From CAWIMX01 sp963792785 (GTDB taxonomy: Bacteria; Acidobacteriota; Vicinamibacteria; Vicinamibacterales; CAVVIG01): a stretch of 64,000 nt of DNA. The stretch is taken from assembly GCA_963792785.1 (NCBI GenBank), contig CAWBXO010000004.1, positions 1,426,001 to 1,490,000 of the forward strand. Reading direction: 5' to 3'. Positions within the stretch are counted from its first letter, which is position 1. Each line of letters begins with the position of its first letter. A model generated the notes under the pieces. It saw only the letters and a program-made list of their open reading frames with translations, searched no databases and had not been told where the DNA came from. Made by a program: the position numbers and the translations under genes. This document shows, piece by piece, positions 25,989-34,352 of this stretch.

Positions 25989-27031
25989 GGATCGCGCAGG
26001 TCTCGGCCGTCGCCTCGGCGACGCCGCCCGCGAAGTCGGGCTCGGTGCAGCTCATGACGTCGCTCCTCACCGAGGGCCTCGTCGCGGCCGGCCACGACGT
26101 CACGCTCTTCGCCACCGGCGACTCCGTCACCAGGGCCCGGCTCCACGCGACCTTCCCCCACGGCTACTGGGACGATGCGGAGATGTGGCCGTGGGAGCTG
26201 TACGAGATGCTGAACCTCGCGGCCGCCGTCGAGCGCGCGGCCGAGTTCGACATCATTCATTACCAGGCCGCGTACTACCCGATGGCGCTCGCGTTCTCGC
26301 GCCTGTCGGCCGCGCCGCTCGTCCAGACGCTGCACCACTCGCCGCGCGCGCCCGAGCTCGCGCTCTATCGCGGCTACCCCGACGCCCGGTTCATCGCGAT
26401 CTCGAACGAGCAGGCCCGCCGCCTCGACGGCCTCGCCGTCGCCGGCGTCGTGCCGCACGGGATCGACACGCACGCGTTCGCGTTCCAGCCGCGTGCCGGC
26501 GACTACCTGCTGTTCCTCGGGCGCTTCACCGAGGGGAAGGGCGTGCTCCAGGCGATCGACGTCGCGGCGCGCGCGAACCTGCCGCTCGTGCTGGCGGCCG
26601 CGCCCGAGGCGTACTACCACGACGTCGTCGAGCCCCACGTCGACGGCGTGCGCGTCGTGTATGCCGGCGAAGTGGATCACGCGGAGAAGGTCCGGCTGCT
26701 CGGCGGCGCGGGAGCGCTGCTCTATCCCGTGCAGGACGCCGAGCCGTTCGGCCTCGTGATGGTCGAGGCCATGGCGTGCGGCACGCCGGTCGCCGCGCTC
26801 GACAGGGGCGCCGTGCCGGAGATCATCGACGAGGGCGTCACGGGCCGGATCTTCCACAGCGTGGACGACATGGCCGCGGGGCTGCCGGCCGTGCTCGCGC
26901 TCGATCGCCGGCGCGTCCGCGAGCGGGCCGTCGCCCGGTTCGACGTCGCCCGCATGGTGAAGGGCTACCTCACCGTCTATCAGCAGATCCAGGACCAGCA
27001 CCGCGATGGACGCGCGAACCGCAGGGCCTGA
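25985..27031 (+). CDS. GT4-family glycosyltransferase
   Basis: 348 aa. GTG start overlapping the previous stop (25985-25988). N-terminal lobe: MRIAQVSAVASATPPAKSGS and VAAGHDVTLFATGDS. C-terminal lobe: GDYLLFLGRFTEGKGVLQAI and the nucleotide-sugar signature EPFGLVMVEAMACGTPVAAL, with the E-x7-E arrangement of retaining GT4 enzymes. Cytoplasmic or membrane-associated. It belongs to the same run of coupled genes; sugar specificity cannot be read. Confidence 0.9.
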   Translation: MRIAQVSAVASATPPAKSGSVQLMTSLLTEGLVAAGHDVTLFATGDSVTRARLHATFPHGYWDDAEMWPWELYEMLNLAAAVERAAEFDIIHYQAAYYPMALAFSRLSAAPLVQTLHHSPRAPELALYRGYPDARFIAISNEQARRLDGLAVAGVVPHGIDTHAFAFQPRAGDYLLFLGRFTEGKGVLQAIDVAARANLPLVLAAAPEAYYHDVVEPHVDGVRVVYAGEVDHAEKVRLLGGAGALLYPVQDAEPFGLVMVEAMACGTPVAALDRGAVPEIIDEGVTGRIFHSVDDMAAGLPAVLALDRRRVRERAVARFDVARMVKGYLTVYQQIQDQHRDGRANRRA

Positions 27032-27821
27032 CGCGCGCGAGATGGCGGGACGAACCGTCCTCGCCGTCTTCGCCCATCCCGACGACGAGTCGATCGCCTG
27101 CGGCGGCACGCTCGCGCGACTCGCCGACGCCGGCGCGCGCGTCGTCCTGCTCTGCGCGTCCCGGGGCGAACAGGGCACGGGTCCGGACGCGGCGTTCGCG
27201 CCAGGCCCCGGGCTCGGGCTGCGGCGGACCGCCGAGCTGTACGCGGCGGCGGGCATCCTCGGGATCGCCGAGGTGATCGTGCGCGACCATCCCGACGGCA
27301 GCCTCCGGTGGGCCGACGCCGACGCGTTCGAGGCGGAGGTGGCCGGCGCGATCCGCGCGCACGACCCCGACGCGCTCGTCACGTTCGACGACGACGGCCT
27401 CTACTGGCATGCCGATCACGTGGGCATCCACGAGCGCACGCGCGCGGCCGTCCTGTCGCTCGGCGCCGGCGCGCCGCCGATGTTCTACGTGTCGATGAAA
27501 ACCGGCGTGATGCGCGAAGTCGCCGACATCGCGGCGCGTTCCGGCTGGGTGCCGCCTCCCGACGGCGTGTGGAGCATCACGCCCGACGCGTGGGGCCTCG
27601 GGCTGAAGCCGCCGACGTTCGGCGTCGACGTGGCCGCCTGGGTGGATCGCAAGCTGGCGGCGCTCGCCTGCTACCGTTCGCAGTTCCGCCCGGACAACCC
27701 CTTCGCGCGCCTGAACGAGACGGATGCGCGGCGCCTGCTCGGCGTGGAATACTTCAGGCGCGCCCCGGTGAACGTCCGGACGTCGGACTTCGAGGAATTT
27801 GGTAATCGGGTAATCGGGTAA
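27006..27821 (+). CDS. PIG-L family zinc deacetylase
   Basis: 271 aa. LmbE-like N-deacetylase. Seen: zinc motif VFAHPDDESIACGGTLARL, and HADHVGIHERTRA for the third ligand. Related enzymes deacetylate GlcNAc-type sugars on lipid or small-molecule carriers, which suits a glycan cluster. The ATG at 27006 overlaps the previous gene by 26 nt; an ATG at 27042 (MAGRTVLAVFAHPDD) is an alternative and I cannot decide. The last residues (FGNRVIG) and the TAA come from the GGTAATCG array. Confidence 0.87.
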   Translation: MDARTAGPDAREMAGRTVLAVFAHPDDESIACGGTLARLADAGARVVLLCASRGEQGTGPDAAFAPGPGLGLRRTAELYAAAGILGIAEVIVRDHPDGSLRWADADAFEAEVAGAIRAHDPDALVTFDDDGLYWHADHVGIHERTRAAVLSLGAGAPPMFYVSMKTGVMREVADIAARSGWVPPPDGVWSITPDAWGLGLKPPTFGVDVAAWVDRKLAALACYRSQFRPDNPFARLNETDARRLLGVEYFRRAPVNVRTSDFEEFGNRVIG

Positions 27822-27857
27822 TCGGGTAATCGGGTAATCTGGGTAATTGGGTGATTT
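27801..27857 (+). repeat. GGTAATCG tandem array
   Basis: Four perfect GGTAATCG units (27801-27832), then GGTAATCT, GGTAATTG and GGTGATTT. The first units are the last codons of the PIG-L gene; the TAA at 27819-27821 is part of a unit. The array ends 17 nt before the next start. Confidence 0.95.
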
Positions 27858-27874
27858 CGTGAAGATGCGGCGCC

Positions 27875-29140
27875 ATGCGTGACGATACGCTCGACATCCT
27901 GCGGTGCCCGTACTGCGGCGGACGTCTCGAGCTCGTCGCCTCGCTCTTCCACGAGCGCGACGGCGACGAGATCGTCCACGGCATCCTCGGCTGCCACTGC
28001 TGCATCTTCCCCGTGATCGACGGCATCCCGGTGCTCCATCTCCTGCCGGGCACGACGCGCGCGCGCGAGCTGGTCGAGGCGGGCCAGCCACGGCTCGCCC
28101 GCGGCGCGATGCTCAACCTGGACGATGCGCTCGAGACCGAGCGGTTCGAGGCGGCGGCCGCCTCGCCCGACGCGACGTACCAGAGCCTCGTCGAGGCGCT
28201 CGGACCGAACTTCGAAGGCGGCTACTTCCTCTATCGCTTTTCCGATCCCACCTACCTCGTGGCGCAGGCCGTCGTCCGCGCCGTGGCGGGGACGGTGCTG
28301 GGCGGCGGCGGTCGCGCCCTCGACGTGTGCGGCGGATCGGGCCACCTGACGCGCGCGCTCCTGGATCTCTCGGACGAGCCGCCCGTGCTCGCGGATCTCT
28401 ATTTCGCGAAGGCGTGGCTGGCGCGCCGGTTCACGGCGCCCGGCGTCGAGGCCGTGTGCTGCGACGGCAACGCGCCGCTGCCCTTCGCGCGCGGCGCCTT
28501 CCGCTACGCGATGTGCGCCGACGCGTTTCAGTACATCTGGACGAAGCGGCAGTTCGTGCAGGAGTTGCTGCGCCTGGTGGACATGACCCGCCAGCGCGGC
28601 GAGAGCGAGGCCGGCGCCGTGGTGATCAACCACACGCACAACCAGCGGACGTGGAGCCCGTCGCACGGCCAGCCGCTGCCGCCCGAGGGCTACGCGGATC
28701 TGTTCGAGACGATCGTGCCGCGAATCTTCGGCGAGGCCGGGCTGTTCGCGGACGTGCTGACGGGCGGGCCGCTCGACCTCTCGCGGCGTGACGCGGCCGT
28801 CGCGCTCGACGCCGACCCCGCGCTCACCATCGTGGCCAGCCGCCATCCGCGCGTGTTCCGCCCGCACGCGCTCGAGCCGCCCGCGCCGCCGCGCGGCGTG
28901 CTGCGCGTGAGCCCGCTGTACGTGATCGAGTCGCCGAACGGCGGCGCCCTCCGGCTCCGCCTGCAGTTTCCGTCGGACGACTATGCGGACGAGTACGGCG
29001 CGAGCCGCCAGTACCTGCCCGAGGAGGTGACGCTCAGCCCCGCCGACGCCGCCGCGCTCGCCGCCGGCACGCTGACCGCGACGATCGCAGACCTGATGCG
29101 CCGGAGGGTGATCGTCGACCTGCCCGAGCGCTACTACTAG
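27875..29140 (+). CDS. SAM-dependent methyltransferase with Trm112-like zinc ribbon
   Basis: 421 aa. Residues 1-60 form a Trm112-like domain with CPYCGG and GCHCCIFPVIDGIPVLHLLPG. A class I methyltransferase follows, with motif I in ALDVCGGSGHLTRALL near residue 150 and an acidic residue after strand 2 (PVLADLYFAK). The long C-terminal part (about residues 290-421) is not recognised. It closes the glycan-type cluster, so methylation of the glycan or its carrier is a guess. The stop TAG directly abuts the palindrome at 29140. Confidence 0.78.
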   Translation: MRDDTLDILRCPYCGGRLELVASLFHERDGDEIVHGILGCHCCIFPVIDGIPVLHLLPGTTRARELVEAGQPRLARGAMLNLDDALETERFEAAAASPDATYQSLVEALGPNFEGGYFLYRFSDPTYLVAQAVVRAVAGTVLGGGGRALDVCGGSGHLTRALLDLSDEPPVLADLYFAKAWLARRFTAPGVEAVCCDGNAPLPFARGAFRYAMCADAFQYIWTKRQFVQELLRLVDMTRQRGESEAGAVVINHTHNQRTWSPSHGQPLPPEGYADLFETIVPRIFGEAGLFADVLTGGPLDLSRRDAAVALDADPALTIVASRHPRVFRPHALEPPAPPRGVLRVSPLYVIESPNGGALRLRLQFPSDDYADEYGASRQYLPEEVTLSPADAAALAAGTLTATIADLMRRRVIVDLPERYY

Positions 29141-29157
29141 CGGACCTGAAGGTCCGC
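29140..29157 (+). repeat. GCGGACCT-GA-AGGTCCGC mini-palindrome
   Basis: A perfect 8-bp inverted repeat with a 2-nt loop starting at the last base of the methyltransferase stop. A near-identical copy (GCGGGCCTGAAGGCTCGC) is on the minus strand at the Ada/oxidase junction, about 55475-55492. Confidence 0.85.
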
Positions 29158-29170
29158 CCTGCAAGAGCAA

Positions 29171-29283
29171 ATGCAACACGAAGACCCGAAGACCCGAAGA
29201 AGATGACTCAAGACAGACGAATGGTTTCTTCGGGCCTTCGCGCCTTCGTGGTTGCCTTTTCGTGACAAAGATCGCAGCGTGAC
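29171..29283 (+). repeat. Class I element, complete hairpin
   Basis: Left arm 29171-29202 (ATGCAACACGAAGACCCG and on to CGAAGAAG), loop about 29203-29223, right arm 29224-29258, tail CGTGACAAAGATCGCAGCG and TGAC to 29283. The tail contains the GTG start of the MFS gene. It lies 30 nt after the methyltransferase stop. Confidence 0.92.
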
Positions 29284-30613
29284 ACCGATCATCGACGACA
29301 AGCGCGAGATCTTCGGCTGGTCCATGTACGACTGGGCCAACTCGGCCTTCCAGGCCGTGGTGATCACGGCGCTGGCCGGGCCGTATCTCACCGCGCTCGC
29401 GCAATCGTCGGTCGGCGACAACGGCGTCGTGCTCTCGCTGGGGCCGCTCGGATCGGTCACCGCCAAGTCGTTCTTCCCGTACTGCATCGCGCTGTCGGTG
29501 TTCGTGCAGGTGTTCATGCTGCCGGTGCTCGGCGCGATCGCCGACTACACGCACCTGAAGAAGACGCTGATGGCCGTGTTCTGCTACGCGGGCGCGATCG
29601 CCACGGGCCTCATGTTCTTCTCGAGCGCCGGCCGGCTGCTGTTCGCCGGCGCGTGCCTGATTGCCGCGAACATCTCCTTCGGCGGCGCGGTGGTCCTCTA
29701 TAACGCCTTCCTGAACGACATCGCGTCGCCGCCCCGGCGCGATTCCGTGTCGAGCCGCGGCTATGCCTACGGCTACGTCGGCGGCGGCCTCGCGCTGGCG
29801 ATCGGCCTCGCGCTCGTCACCGCCTCGTCGTCGCTCGGCATCAGCCGCGACCTGGCGGTGCGCCTGTCGCTGCTCGTGGCGGGCGTCTGGTGGGGCGGCT
29901 TTTCGGTGATCACGTTCGCGCGGCTGAAGGCGCGCCAGCCCGCCGCGGTGAAGCCGGCGGGCCGGTCGTACGCCGCCATCGGGTTCGCCCGCGCGCTCGA
30001 GTCGATCGCCGAGCTCCGGCGCCTCCCGCAGACGCTGCGGTTCCTCGTCGCCTACCTCTTCTACAACGACGGCATCCAGACGGTGATCTCCGTCTCGTCG
30101 GTCTTCCTCGCGCAGGAGCTGTTCGTGTCGCGCGGCCTCGAGACCGACGAGGCGTTCCTGATGGGCCTGATCCTGATGGTGCAGTTCGTCGCGTTCGGCG
30201 GCGCGATGATCTTCGAGCGCGTGGCCGCGATGGTCGGCACGCGGCGCGCCATCGTGTCGTCGCTCGTGATCTGGACCGCAATCATCCTCTACGCCTACGG
30301 CTGGCTCGAGACGACGACGCAGGCGTGGGCCCTCGGCGCGGCCATCGCCATCGTCCTCGGCGGGTCGCAGGCCCTGTCGCGGTCGCTCTTCTCGCGGATG
30401 ATTCCACGCGGGCGCGAGGCGTCCTTCTACGGCCTGTACGAGATCTCCGAGCGCGGGTCGTCGTGGATCGGTCCGTTCATCTTCGGCGCCGTGGCCGGCG
30501 CGACCGGCTCCTACCGCCGCGCGATGCTCTCGGTCATCGTGCTCTTCCTCGTGGGCCTCGCCATCCTCCTCGTGACCGACACGGACCGGGCCGCCCGCGA
30601 CGCGGCCGTGTAA
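29279..30613 (+). CDS. MFS transporter, UMF1/Atg22-like
   Basis: 444 aa with about 12 membrane helices. The opening GWSMYDWANSAFQAVVIT is the signature of the UMF1/Atg22-like MFS branch; a second conserved stretch is GGSQALSRSLFSRMIPRG and FYGLYEISERGSSWIGP. Members are inner-membrane transporters of uncertain substrate (amino-acid efflux in fungi). The GTG start lies inside the tail of the class I repeat; a TTG at 29252 within the repeat arm is the only other in-frame choice and looks worse. Confidence 0.85.
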   Translation: MTPIIDDKREIFGWSMYDWANSAFQAVVITALAGPYLTALAQSSVGDNGVVLSLGPLGSVTAKSFFPYCIALSVFVQVFMLPVLGAIADYTHLKKTLMAVFCYAGAIATGLMFFSSAGRLLFAGACLIAANISFGGAVVLYNAFLNDIASPPRRDSVSSRGYAYGYVGGGLALAIGLALVTASSSLGISRDLAVRLSLLVAGVWWGGFSVITFARLKARQPAAVKPAGRSYAAIGFARALESIAELRRLPQTLRFLVAYLFYNDGIQTVISVSSVFLAQELFVSRGLETDEAFLMGLILMVQFVAFGGAMIFERVAAMVGTRRAIVSSLVIWTAIILYAYGWLETTTQAWALGAAIAIVLGGSQALSRSLFSRMIPRGREASFYGLYEISERGSSWIGPFIFGAVAGATGSYRRAMLSVIVLFLVGLAILLVTDTDRAARDAAV

Positions 30614-30616
30614 AAT
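30611..30616 (+). promoter_or_regulatory. Candidate -10 box for the TonB receptor gene
   Basis: TAAAAT (5 of 6 matches to consensus) overlaps the MFS stop codon and lies 30 nt before the receptor ATG, with GAGGAG as Shine-Dalgarno between. No convincing -35 box was found, so this is a weak call. Confidence 0.3.
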
Positions 30617-30645
30617 ACAGAGTTTCAGACGTGAGGAGACGGTCG

Positions 30646-33096
30646 ATGGCGCGTGTGTGGACGTGGTTCGTACTTTTGCTGCTCGTAGCCGGCGGCGCCC
30701 AGGCGCAGTCGGCGAGCGTTTCGGGAACGGTCGTGGACGAGACCGGCGGCGTCGTGCCGGGCGCCACGGTCCTGCTGGCGGGCCCGGGCGTGAATAGCTC
30801 GACCACGTCGGGCGCGGTCGGCGAGTACCGGTTTCGGGGCGTCGCGCCCGGGCACTACGAGGTGCGCGCGTCGCTGGCCGGCTTCTCCGAAGGCAGGGCC
30901 GACGTCGACGTCGCGAGCGCCGACGTCGCCGCGCCCGCGATCACCCTCGCGGTCGCGCGCGGCAACGAGGTCGTGGTCGTCAGCGCGTCCCGCCTCGAAT
31001 CGTCTCTCATCAACGCGCCGGCGACCATGAGCGTGATCACCGCCGACGACATCCGGACGCTGCCGGCGCAGAACTACGGCGACCTGCTGCGCCCCGTGCC
31101 GGGCCTGAACGTGATCCAGATGTCGGCGCGCGACGTGAACATCACGAGCCGGCAGGCCACCTCCACACTCTCCAACTCGCAGCTCACGCTCGTGGACGGC
31201 CGCTCCGTCTACCTCGACTTCTTCGGCCTCGTGCTCTGGGACTTCGTGCCCGACAACCCGGCCGACATCCGGCAGATCGAAGTGATCCGCGGCCCCGCGT
31301 CGGCCGTGTGGGGCGCCAACGCCCTCACCGGCGTGGTGAACATCATCACCAAGTCGCCGCGCGAGGCGCCCGGCACCACGGTGAATTTCAGCGCGGGCCT
31401 GTTCGGCCGCAACACCGACGCCGTGGGCGGCCGGAGCGCCGGGAGCCTGTACGGCGCGAACGCGAGCACCTCGCACGTCGTGAACAACCGGTGGTCGTAC
31501 CGCGTGTCGGCGGGCGACTTCCACTCGGATCCCTACGCGCGGCCCACGGGACGGATTCCGCTCATCACCGATCCGCGCGATCCGTCGTCCACGGTCGGCG
31601 GCGCCCTCTACCCCGCCGATGCCGACGGCGTCGGCGCGTTCCGGAACACCGGCACGTCGCAGCCGAAGTTCGACGTGCGCGTGGACCAGGAGATCGACGG
31701 CGGCCGGATCACCTACGCCGGCGGCGTGGCGGGCACGAGCGGCACGATCCACTCGGGCATCGGGCCGTTCAACATCGAGAGCGGCTCCTACATGGGCTAC
31801 GGCCGCGTCGGCTACACGCACGGCGCCACCACGCTCGCCGCGTTCGTGAACTTCGTGGACGCGCAGGGGCCGAACCTGCTGCTCTCGGACCCCACGACGT
31901 CGAAGCCGCTCGAACTCACCTTCACGACCACGACGATCGACGTCTCGGCCGGCCACGCCGTGCCCATCGGCACGCGGCAGCTCGTGAGCGTCGGCGGCAA
32001 CGCGCGCCGCAACAACTTCGACATCACGCTGGCGCCGCTCGCCGCGAATCGCAACGAGCTCGGCGCGTACGCGCAGGACGAGATCTTCGTGAACCGCTGG
32101 CGCTTCGCGCTCGGCGCCCGCGTCGACAAGTCCGGCAACCTGAGCACGCCCGTGTTCTCGCCGCGCCTGTCGGCCACGTTCAAGCCCGCGCCCGAGCACG
32201 CGATCCGCTTCTCCTATAACCGCGCGTTCCGCTCCCCCTCCACGATCAACAACTACCTCGACGTGAACATCCTGGTGCCGGCGAACCTCAGCGCCCTCGC
32301 GCCGCTCCTGCCGCCCTCGCTCCAGCCGCTCGTCGCGCAGCCGTTCCCGCTGGTCGTGAAGGGCGTCGGCAGCGAGCTCCCGATCGGGACGATGGATCAG
32401 GCGGAGCTGGACAAGGAAACGCTGACGGCGTACGAAGTGGCGTACACGGGAAACATCGGCGAGCGCACGATTGTCGGCGCGGCGTTCTACGTGAACGACC
32501 TGCACAACAGCATCAACTTCACGCAGCTGCCGCCGGCGCTCGATCCGTACACCGCCGCAAACCCGCCGCCGGGCTGGGCGCTGCCGCCGTCGATCCTCAC
32601 CGTGCTCGCGGCGAGCGGCGTCTACCTGCCGCACACCGCGTTCACCTATCTCAACCTCGGGCCGCTCCGCGAGAAAGGCCTCGAGCTCTCGGTGAATCAG
32701 CGGATTCGCGACGGCATCAACGCCTACGCGAACTACTCGTGGCAGGCGAAGCCGACGATCCTCGACAATCCGGATCCGTATCCGACCGCCGAGCTGGCCC
32801 TGCCGCCGACCAACCGCTTCAACGCGGGCTTCTCCTATGACGACGCGCGAGTCCTGGGATCGGCGGCGGTCAGCTACTCCGGCCAGGCCTTCTGGAGCGA
32901 CGTGCTGACGACGCCGTACTTCGGCTACAGCGACGCCTACACGCTCGTGAACGGATCGTTCGGCGTGAAGTGGGATCGCGGCCGGGTGACGACGGTCGTC
33001 AAGGTGAACAACCTGCTCGACCAGCAGATCCAGCAGCACGTCTTCGGCGATATCCTGAAGCGGTCGGGGACGTTCGAGGTCCGGCTCCAGTTCTGA
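30646..33096 (+). CDS. TonB-dependent outer-membrane receptor
   Basis: 816 aa. Signal peptide (MARVWTWFVLLLLVAGGAQA), then a carboxypeptidase-regulatory-like beta-sandwich (about residues 23-110, SGTVVDETGGVVPGATVLL), a plug domain (about 115-235, IRQIEVIRGPASAVWGANAL, VVNIITKSP) and a 22-strand-type barrel ending in an aromatic residue (VRLQF), as required for BAM insertion. A GAGGAG Shine-Dalgarno precedes the ATG. Ligand unknown; nothing nearby suggests siderophore or vitamin specificity. Confidence 0.93.
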   Translation: MARVWTWFVLLLLVAGGAQAQSASVSGTVVDETGGVVPGATVLLAGPGVNSSTTSGAVGEYRFRGVAPGHYEVRASLAGFSEGRADVDVASADVAAPAITLAVARGNEVVVVSASRLESSLINAPATMSVITADDIRTLPAQNYGDLLRPVPGLNVIQMSARDVNITSRQATSTLSNSQLTLVDGRSVYLDFFGLVLWDFVPDNPADIRQIEVIRGPASAVWGANALTGVVNIITKSPREAPGTTVNFSAGLFGRNTDAVGGRSAGSLYGANASTSHVVNNRWSYRVSAGDFHSDPYARPTGRIPLITDPRDPSSTVGGALYPADADGVGAFRNTGTSQPKFDVRVDQEIDGGRITYAGGVAGTSGTIHSGIGPFNIESGSYMGYGRVGYTHGATTLAAFVNFVDAQGPNLLLSDPTTSKPLELTFTTTTIDVSAGHAVPIGTRQLVSVGGNARRNNFDITLAPLAANRNELGAYAQDEIFVNRWRFALGARVDKSGNLSTPVFSPRLSATFKPAPEHAIRFSYNRAFRSPSTINNYLDVNILVPANLSALAPLLPPSLQPLVAQPFPLVVKGVGSELPIGTMDQAELDKETLTAYEVAYTGNIGERTIVGAAFYVNDLHNSINFTQLPPALDPYTAANPPPGWALPPSILTVLAASGVYLPHTAFTYLNLGPLREKGLELSVNQRIRDGINAYANYSWQAKPTILDNPDPYPTAELALPPTNRFNAGFSYDDARVLGSAAVSYSGQAFWSDVLTTPYFGYSDAYTLVNGSFGVKWDRGRVTTVVKVNNLLDQQIQQHVFGDILKRSGTFEVRLQF

Positions 33097-33152
33097 CGCC
33101 GCGGACGGCCGCCGCGCGGGAATTTCGGCCGGGTTCCAGGGGTTAACACGCG

Positions 33153-34187
33153 ATGATGAAAGTGGTCATCGCCGGCGGGAGCGGGTTCCTCGGACGGCCG
33201 CTCGCTGCCGCCCTGGCCATGCGCGGCGCGGACGTCGCGGTGCTGACGCGCGGCACGAGCGTGCCCCAGGGCCGGCCCGTCACCTGGAACCCCGCGTCCC
33301 CAGCCTTGGGCGCCTGGGCGAAAGAGCTCGATGGCGCCGACGCCGTCGTGAACCTGGCGGGCGAGGTGATCGCCGAGCGCTGGACCGACGCGCGGAAAGC
33401 CGCGCTCATCGCCAGCCGTCTCGATTCCACGCGCCGCCTCGCCGACGCCATCCTCGCCGCCGAACATCCGCCAGCCGTCTTCGCGAGCGCGTCCGCCGTC
33501 GGCTATTACGGCGCGCGCGGCGACGAAGTCGTGACCGAGAGCGACCGCCGCGGCTCGGACTTCCTCGCGGATCTCTGCGCGCGATGGGAGGCGGAGGCCG
33601 CGCGCGCGTCGGCGAACACGCGCGTCGTCCACCTGCGCACGGGCCTGGCGCTCGAGCGCGGCGGCGGCGCCCTGGCGCCGATGCTGCTGCCCTTCACGCT
33701 CGGCGTCGGCGGCCCGGTGGGCTCCGGCCGCCAGTACTGGCCGTGGATCCACCGTCAGGACTGGATCGAGCTCGTGATCTGGACGCTGACCACGGCGACC
33801 GTCTCTGGCGCGGTGAACGTCACGGCGCCGCGTCCGGTGACGAGCGCCGAGTTCGCGCGAGCGCTCGGCCGCGCGATCCACCGCCCCGCGATCCTCCCGA
33901 CGCCCGCCTTCGCGCTGCGCCTGCTCTTCGGCGAGATGGCCGACGTGGCGCTCCTCGCCGGCCAGCGCGCCGTCCCCGACAAGGCCGAACGGCTCGGCTT
34001 CGCCTTCCGCTACCAGACCATCGACGACAGCGTTCGCCGCGATCTTCGGACGGTAGAGCCACAGAGACACAGAGGCACGGAGGACAGCCGCGCCGCGCTC
34101 GACGCGGACCGGCCTGCGGAGCAGGCCTGCGCAAGGCCGGGAGAGGCACGGTTCAACAAGGCCGGTTCGTATTCCTGGCCTTGTTGA
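33153..34187 (+). CDS. TIGR01777-family NAD(P)-dependent epimerase, with repeat-encoded tail
   Basis: 344 aa. Extended SDR fold: MMKVVIAGGSGFLGRPLAAA gives the glycine motif, ASASAVGYYGARGDEVVTE the active-site tyrosine region, and PWIHRQDWIELVIW the substrate domain typical of TIGR01777 (YfcH-like) proteins, whose function is poorly known. The real domain should end near IDDSVRRDL. The last about 35 residues (from VEPQRHRGTEDSR) are translated from the class II repeat, and the stop lies just inside the right arm of the 33-bp hairpin. Probably functional with a junk tail. Confidence 0.85.
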   Translation: MMKVVIAGGSGFLGRPLAAALAMRGADVAVLTRGTSVPQGRPVTWNPASPALGAWAKELDGADAVVNLAGEVIAERWTDARKAALIASRLDSTRRLADAILAAEHPPAVFASASAVGYYGARGDEVVTESDRRGSDFLADLCARWEAEAARASANTRVVHLRTGLALERGGGALAPMLLPFTLGVGGPVGSGRQYWPWIHRQDWIELVIWTLTTATVSGAVNVTAPRPVTSAEFARALGRAIHRPAILPTPAFALRLLFGEMADVALLAGQRAVPDKAERLGFAFRYQTIDDSVRRDLRTVEPQRHRGTEDSRAALDADRPAEQACARPGEARFNKAGSYSWPC

Positions 34188-34305
34188 ACCGTGCCTCTCC
34201 CGGCCTTGCGGCCGCCTCCGGCGGCCCCGCGTCGAACCTGTCTTCCGGTGTCTCTGTGGCTCTGTGCCTCCGTGGTTCTTCGATGCCTTCGTGCCTCTCT
34301 CTATG
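34058..34305 (+). repeat. Class II composite element (CACAGAGA arms, 33-bp perfect hairpin, two mini-palindromes)
   Basis: Outer left arm 34058-34085 (CCACAGAGACACAGAGGCAC); outer right arm 34241-34275 (GTGTCTCTGTGGCTCTGTGC). Inside: mini-palindrome GGCCTGC-GGA-GCAGGCC (about 34111-34127), a perfect 33-bp inverted repeat 34131-34163 / 34177-34209 with a 13-nt loop, and mini-palindrome GGCCGCC-TCC-GGCGGCC (about 34209-34225). The right flank continues with GATGCCTTCGTGCCTCTC. It covers the end of the epimerase gene. The second copy of this architecture is at 60841-61055. Confidence 0.92.
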
Positions 34306-34352
34306 GTTTCACTTGCCAGCGGGCGCGGTTGGCCTCATGATCCACGCTCCAT

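Noticed and set aside
29140..29157. Mini-palindrome as an intrinsic terminator
   Set aside because: No T-run follows and the loop is only 2 nt.
29252..29278. TTG start of the MFS gene inside the repeat arm
   Set aside because: The added residues are repeat translation; the GTG at 29279 directly precedes the conserved domain.
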